IMG/VR virus record: IMGVR_UViG_3300005293_000051
Location: 1-25,047 of that record
Length of the DNA stretch: 25,047 nt
Reading direction: 5' to 3' (one strand)
Origin: a virus
Part shown: positions 22,218 to 25,047 of the stretch, piece after piece
How the letters are laid out: each line of letters starts with the position of its first letter
Numbering within the stretch: position 1 is the stretch's first letter
Notes under the pieces: model-generated
Told to the model about the DNA's origin: nothing
Seen by the model: only the letters and a program-made list of their open reading frames with translations
Databases searched by the model: none
Program-made: the position numbers and the translations under genes

Positions 22218-22640
22218 ATGAGCTACCAGCAACCGCCACTAACGGAACGCATCTGGCATTCCGGGACGTACCTGTTCACCGCCCTCATCGGGCTTTCGAT
22301 CATCATCTGGCCGCCGGCCAACACCGTGGAAAGCACCCTAGGCGCCTTCCTCACCACCGTATGGGCGCTGTTCCTAGCGACCGCCCTGGTCCTGGTACCA
22401 GCGCACATGAAGGGTAAGTACCTTTGGGAGTACGCCCTCCTCCCGCTATGCACCATAGCCCTCTTCGTTGCCCTGGCCGTCGTTTGGGGCAACACCACCC
22501 ACGACCCCACCCTGGTCCCGAGGGCGAGCGCATCATCCGCCCTCCTCTGCGAGCTCATCCGCCACTGGCTATACCTCCATCACCTGATCGGACGCAGTAA
22601 GAAGGCGAACCGACTGGAGGCCCCGTGGACCCGGCATTAA
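22218..22640 (+). CDS. Three-TM membrane protein of the lysis region
   Basis: This 140-residue protein has GGAAGGGG (22204-22211) before ATG 22218. Three hydrophobic segments stand out: residues about 16-34 (GTYLFTALIGLSIIIWP), 42-62 (LGAFLTTVWALFLATALVLV) and 72-91 (YALLPLCTIALFVALAVV). The C-terminal part is soluble and basic (GRSKKANRLE). It could be a holin-like or host-membrane protein, or an unknown inner-membrane protein of the lysis cassette. It overlaps the next gene by 16 nt. No family recognised. Confidence 0.75.
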   Translation: MSYQQPPLTERIWHSGTYLFTALIGLSIIIWPPANTVESTLGAFLTTVWALFLATALVLVPAHMKGKYLWEYALLPLCTIALFVALAVVWGNTTHDPTLVPRASASSALLCELIRHWLYLHHLIGRSKKANRLEAPWTRH

Positions 22641-23062
22641 TCCAGATCATCCTCGGCACCCTCCTTGGCACCGGCGGCCTCGGCGGCACCATAGCCGCCA
22701 TCCGCGGCATCAAAGCCCGCAAAGCTGATACCGTCCCCGCTGTAGAGTCCGAGGCCCGCGCCCAGGTAGCCGACTCCGACGTCACCAAGTACTTCCAGTC
22801 CGAACTCAAGCAGCTGCGCGCCGACAGGGCCGCGGAGCTCAAGCAGCTACGCGCCGACAGGGCAGCGGAGACCACCAAGTTCGAAGCCCAGATAGTCCGC
22901 CTCAAAGACGACGTCATCATGCTACGCAACCACGTCGTCGTCCAGGCCACCGAAGACGCCGAACACATCGACGCCCTCGAGCAGCACATATGGCTGCGCC
23001 TGGGGCCGCCCCCGCCGCAGCGCAAAGGACCCCGCGCGCTACCCCCGCAGATCAGTTCCTAG
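22625..23062 (+). CDS. TM plus coiled-coil protein
   Basis: This 145-residue protein starts at GTG 22625, with GGAGG (22616-22620) only 4 nt upstream, so coupling to the gene before is likely. Residues 5-26 are a hydrophobic Gly-rich segment (LIQIILGTLLGTGGLGGTIA), followed by a charged coiled coil with an exact internal duplication (ELKQLRADRAA twice). The end is Pro-rich. It resembles small membrane-anchored coiled-coil proteins in actinophage lysis regions, which may be spanin-like or holin regulators, but I see no clear motif for either. Function unknown. Confidence 0.7.
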   Translation: MDPALIQIILGTLLGTGGLGGTIAAIRGIKARKADTVPAVESEARAQVADSDVTKYFQSELKQLRADRAAELKQLRADRAAETTKFEAQIVRLKDDVIMLRNHVVVQATEDAEHIDALEQHIWLRLGPPPPQRKGPRALPPQISS

Positions 23063-23070
23063 ACGTCCCC

Positions 23071-23112
23071 GGCGTGGCACTCCCCGGACCGGACCGCAAC
23101 CGGGGTTAGGCT
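23071..23112 (+). promoter_or_regulatory. Late promoter-like element, copy D (endolysin)
   Basis: GGCGTGGCAC starts at 23071 (the most divergent box) and TAGGCT lies at 23107-23112, 36 nt downstream. No inverted arm is clear. CCCC precedes the box as in copies A and B. ATG 23146 follows 33 nt after the hexamer. Confidence 0.5.
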
Positions 23113-23145
23113 TTTCCCGCAACCGAGACGAAGGACACACACGCA

Positions 23146-24765
23146 ATGGTTGATTACATCTGGCCCTGGGCCAAGGGCACCCGCGCGTCCCAGGAGTTCG
23201 CAGCGAACCCGAACCTGAACGCCGACCCGAACAACCCGAACCCCAGAGGCGGGCACACCGGCCTCGACGCGGCCCTGCCCGCCGGCACACCCCTCCGGGC
23301 GGAGGCAGACGGGACCGTCGTCTTCGAAGGCTGGGCGAACCTCAGTAACAACCCCTACCTCCTCACCGACGGCGGAGGCATCGGCCTGGTCATCGATTTC
23401 GGCAACAACAAACCCATGTCCCTCAAGGGCCACCTCTCGAGTACGTTCGTCAGCGTAGGCGACCAGGTCAAGCAGGGCCAGATCGTGTGCGAGTCCGGGA
23501 ATACCGGGAGGTGGACGACAGGCCCGCATTGCCATGAGGAATTCATGCCGCCCGTCTATTTCCTCACCAGCCCCACCTACGGCCGCGTCAACCCCCGGAA
23601 CTACTGCACCGCCTACTGGGAGGACGTCATCGCCCTCCAGCCCGCAGGCGGCGACATCAAGATCCTCCTCAAGGGATACCAGCGCGAGACCCAGACGAAG
23701 GTCTGGGAACGGACCGCCCCGGACAACAGCAGCGACATTACGAAGGTCAAGCTGTGGGACGAAGAAACCATCTTCGACTTCGGCGGCTACGTCATCGGCG
23801 CGGACCCCTTCGGCGACGGGAACCGGACCTGGTTCAAAGGCCGCTACTCCGACGTCTATTTCCATTCGTCCGCGTTCAAAGACATGGACACCCACGACCT
23901 ACCCAACCTCACCCCGGTCGCGACCGTACCGACACCGCCCATCATCATCACCCCGGCCCCGGAACCCAAGCCGGAGGAACCGCCCGTCGTCGTTGTCCCG
24001 GATTACACCAGCTACCTCCACGGCGCCGACATCAGCGAGCACCAGGGGAAGATCAACGCAGGCGTCCTGGCCGGCGACTTCATCGGCATCAAAGCCACCG
24101 AAGGCGACGGTTGGCTGGACCCGGAGTTCTACGACAACGAGGCGGAAGCCCGGACCGTGGACCGGCCCCGGATCTTCTACCACTTCGCCCGCCCGGACCT
24201 GGGCAACACCGCGGCCGCGGAACTCCGCTGGTTCCTTTCCGTTGTTGGGCCCAAGCTACGCCTCGGCGACATCATGGCCCTCGATTGGGAAGCGGAGAAA
24301 GCGGACCTGTCCGACGTCCCCTGGGCTGACGCGTGGCTCACCGGCGCCCAGGACAAGCACGGCGGCACCCCCCTCCTGTACGCCGGCGCCCGAGGCGTCG
24401 ACGCCGGCGGAGCCCGGTGGGAACCCGTCGAAACCAGGTTCCCCCTCTGGTACCCCGCCTACGGGGCCGGCCAGGTCATCGAAGGCTTCCAGCCCGGGCA
24501 GGCAGGCGCCCGGCCCCCGGTCGTGTGGAACGGCAAGCCGATGCTGATCTGGCAATACACCAGTAACGGCCGCCTGGCAGGCTACCCGGACCGCCTCGAC
24601 CTGAACGTCTTCATGGGCACCCGGGCGGACCTGACCGCCCTGGGCATCACCAAACTTCCGGCCACAACACCGGAGCCGAAACCGGAGGAGCCGGCCAAGG
24701 TTCTCCCGACAGCAGACCAGCCCATCCAGGCGCTGATCGACTACTACAAGGAGCAAACCCCGTGA
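23146..24765 (+). CDS. Dual-domain endolysin (M23 peptidase + GH25 muramidase)
   Basis: This 539-residue protein has ACGAAGGA upstream of ATG 23146. Residues about 1-165 form a peptidase M23 domain: HTGLD (H37, D41), H96 and HCH (H128, H130), the metal-binding set. Residues about 180-260 are a middle domain of unknown type (LLKGYQRETQTKVWERTAP, then TWFKGRYSDVYFHSSAF), maybe cell-wall binding. A Pro-rich linker (PEPKPEEPPV) follows. Residues about 287-505 are a GH25 lysozyme: GADISEHQG (D295), LDWEAE (D380, E382), WQY and LDLNVF. The final 35 residues are a second Pro/Glu linker and a short end. It should cut both the peptide and sugar parts of peptidoglycan. No signal peptide is seen, so it needs a holin. 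It overlaps the next gene (GTGA). Confidence 0.92.
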   Translation: MVDYIWPWAKGTRASQEFAANPNLNADPNNPNPRGGHTGLDAALPAGTPLRAEADGTVVFEGWANLSNNPYLLTDGGGIGLVIDFGNNKPMSLKGHLSSTFVSVGDQVKQGQIVCESGNTGRWTTGPHCHEEFMPPVYFLTSPTYGRVNPRNYCTAYWEDVIALQPAGGDIKILLKGYQRETQTKVWERTAPDNSSDITKVKLWDEETIFDFGGYVIGADPFGDGNRTWFKGRYSDVYFHSSAFKDMDTHDLPNLTPVATVPTPPIIITPAPEPKPEEPPVVVVPDYTSYLHGADISEHQGKINAGVLAGDFIGIKATEGDGWLDPEFYDNEAEARTVDRPRIFYHFARPDLGNTAAAELRWFLSVVGPKLRLGDIMALDWEAEKADLSDVPWADAWLTGAQDKHGGTPLLYAGARGVDAGGARWEPVETRFPLWYPAYGAGQVIEGFQPGQAGARPPVVWNGKPMLIWQYTSNGRLAGYPDRLDLNVFMGTRADLTALGITKLPATTPEPKPEEPAKVLPTADQPIQALIDYYKEQTP

Positions 24766-25047
24766 TCATTTTTGACGTACCCATCTGGATCGTTCTTTCG
24801 ATCCTGGCCACCGGCGTCCTCCCGGTCATTGTTGGCCTGGTCACGACCCGGTCCACGGACCCGGCCCTCAAGGCCACCCTCCTGGCCTTCCTTGCCCTGG
24901 TAGCCCAGCTACTCGTCGAGGTATCCAAGGCACTGGAAACGAACCAGCCCTACAACCTGGGCCTGGCCCTCGTCCTCGGCGCCGCCCAGTTCATGGGCGC
25001 GGTAGCGGTCCACTACGGCATCCTCCGCCCCACCGGAACGTCCGACA
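24762..25047 (+). CDS. Holin-like membrane protein (3' truncated)
   Basis: GTG 24762 overlaps the endolysin stop by four bases and the frame stays open for 95 codons to the end of the window. It reads MIIFDVPIWIVLSILATGVL, with three hydrophobic segments: about 5-24, about 36-54 (KATLLAFLALVAQLLVE) and about 64-84 (LGLALVLGAAQFMGAVAVHY). TTRSTDP is a short loop between the first two. Small size, three TM segments and direct coupling to an endolysin are the marks of a class I holin. The end of the gene is outside the window. Confidence 0.8.
   Translation, partial: MIIFDVPIWIVLSILATGVLPVIVGLVTTRSTDPALKATLLAFLALVAQLLVEVSKALETNQPYNLGLALVLGAAQFMGAVAVHYGILRPTGTSD

Overview
The window is the late (virion and lysis) region of a high-GC double-stranded DNA phage, or an intact prophage, with a long non-contractile tail. 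Every supported gene lies on the + strand. Starts are mixed ATG/GTG with one TTG, neighbouring genes often overlap by 1-16 nt (many ATGA or GTGA), and the GC-rich codon use fits an actinobacterial host. An Arthrobacter-type (Micrococcaceae) host is my guess from gene style only; nothing in the window proves it. I see no tRNA, integrase, insertion sequence or CRISPR array.

Layout. 1-3275: the 3' part of a very repetitive fibre-like gene (about 36 copies of a 20-residue unit) and two small genes. 3276-3936: a control region with a tiny nine-codon ORF behind a near-perfect Shine-Dalgarno (SD) sequence, two look-alike terminators flanking a small Cys/Arg-rich gene, then a promoter-like element. 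3937-6107: scaffold-like protein, head decoration protein and major capsid protein, closed by a 14-bp-stem terminator. 6206-8140: a zinc-ribbon protein and the connector set (adaptor, stopper, gp10-like, tail terminator). 8133-10297: a cassette of eight small unknown genes, several of them Cys-rich, inserted where the major tail gene would normally follow. 10298-10574: terminator plus the same promoter-like element. 10575-22150: the tail module, with a small protein, two related tail-tube-like proteins, tail-assembly chaperones joined by a -1 frameshift on an A7 run, a 1492-residue tape measure with a peptidase M23 domain, and four minor tail proteins ending in a C1q-like receptor-binding candidate. 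22155-25047: lysis and membrane genes, with two more copies of the promoter-like element, a 3-TM protein, a TM/coiled-coil protein, a dual M23 + GH25 endolysin and a truncated holin.

The main new observation is the repeated intergenic element. The sequence GGCGTGTCAG (or a close variant) sits at exactly the same distance (36 nt) upstream of a TAnnCT -10-like hexamer at four places: 3851, 10493, 22155 and 23071. Each copy is followed 21-44 nt later by a start codon with its own SD sequence. Two copies sit directly behind intrinsic terminators. Together they divide the late region into head, tail and lysis transcription units, probably under one phage-specific activator or repressor.

Four short genes or gene parts that are easy to miss are included: a Com-like zinc ribbon (8384-8554), a possibly leaderless 56-residue ORF (8862-9032), the frameshifted chaperone extension (12426-12596) and the holin running off the right end (24762-25047).
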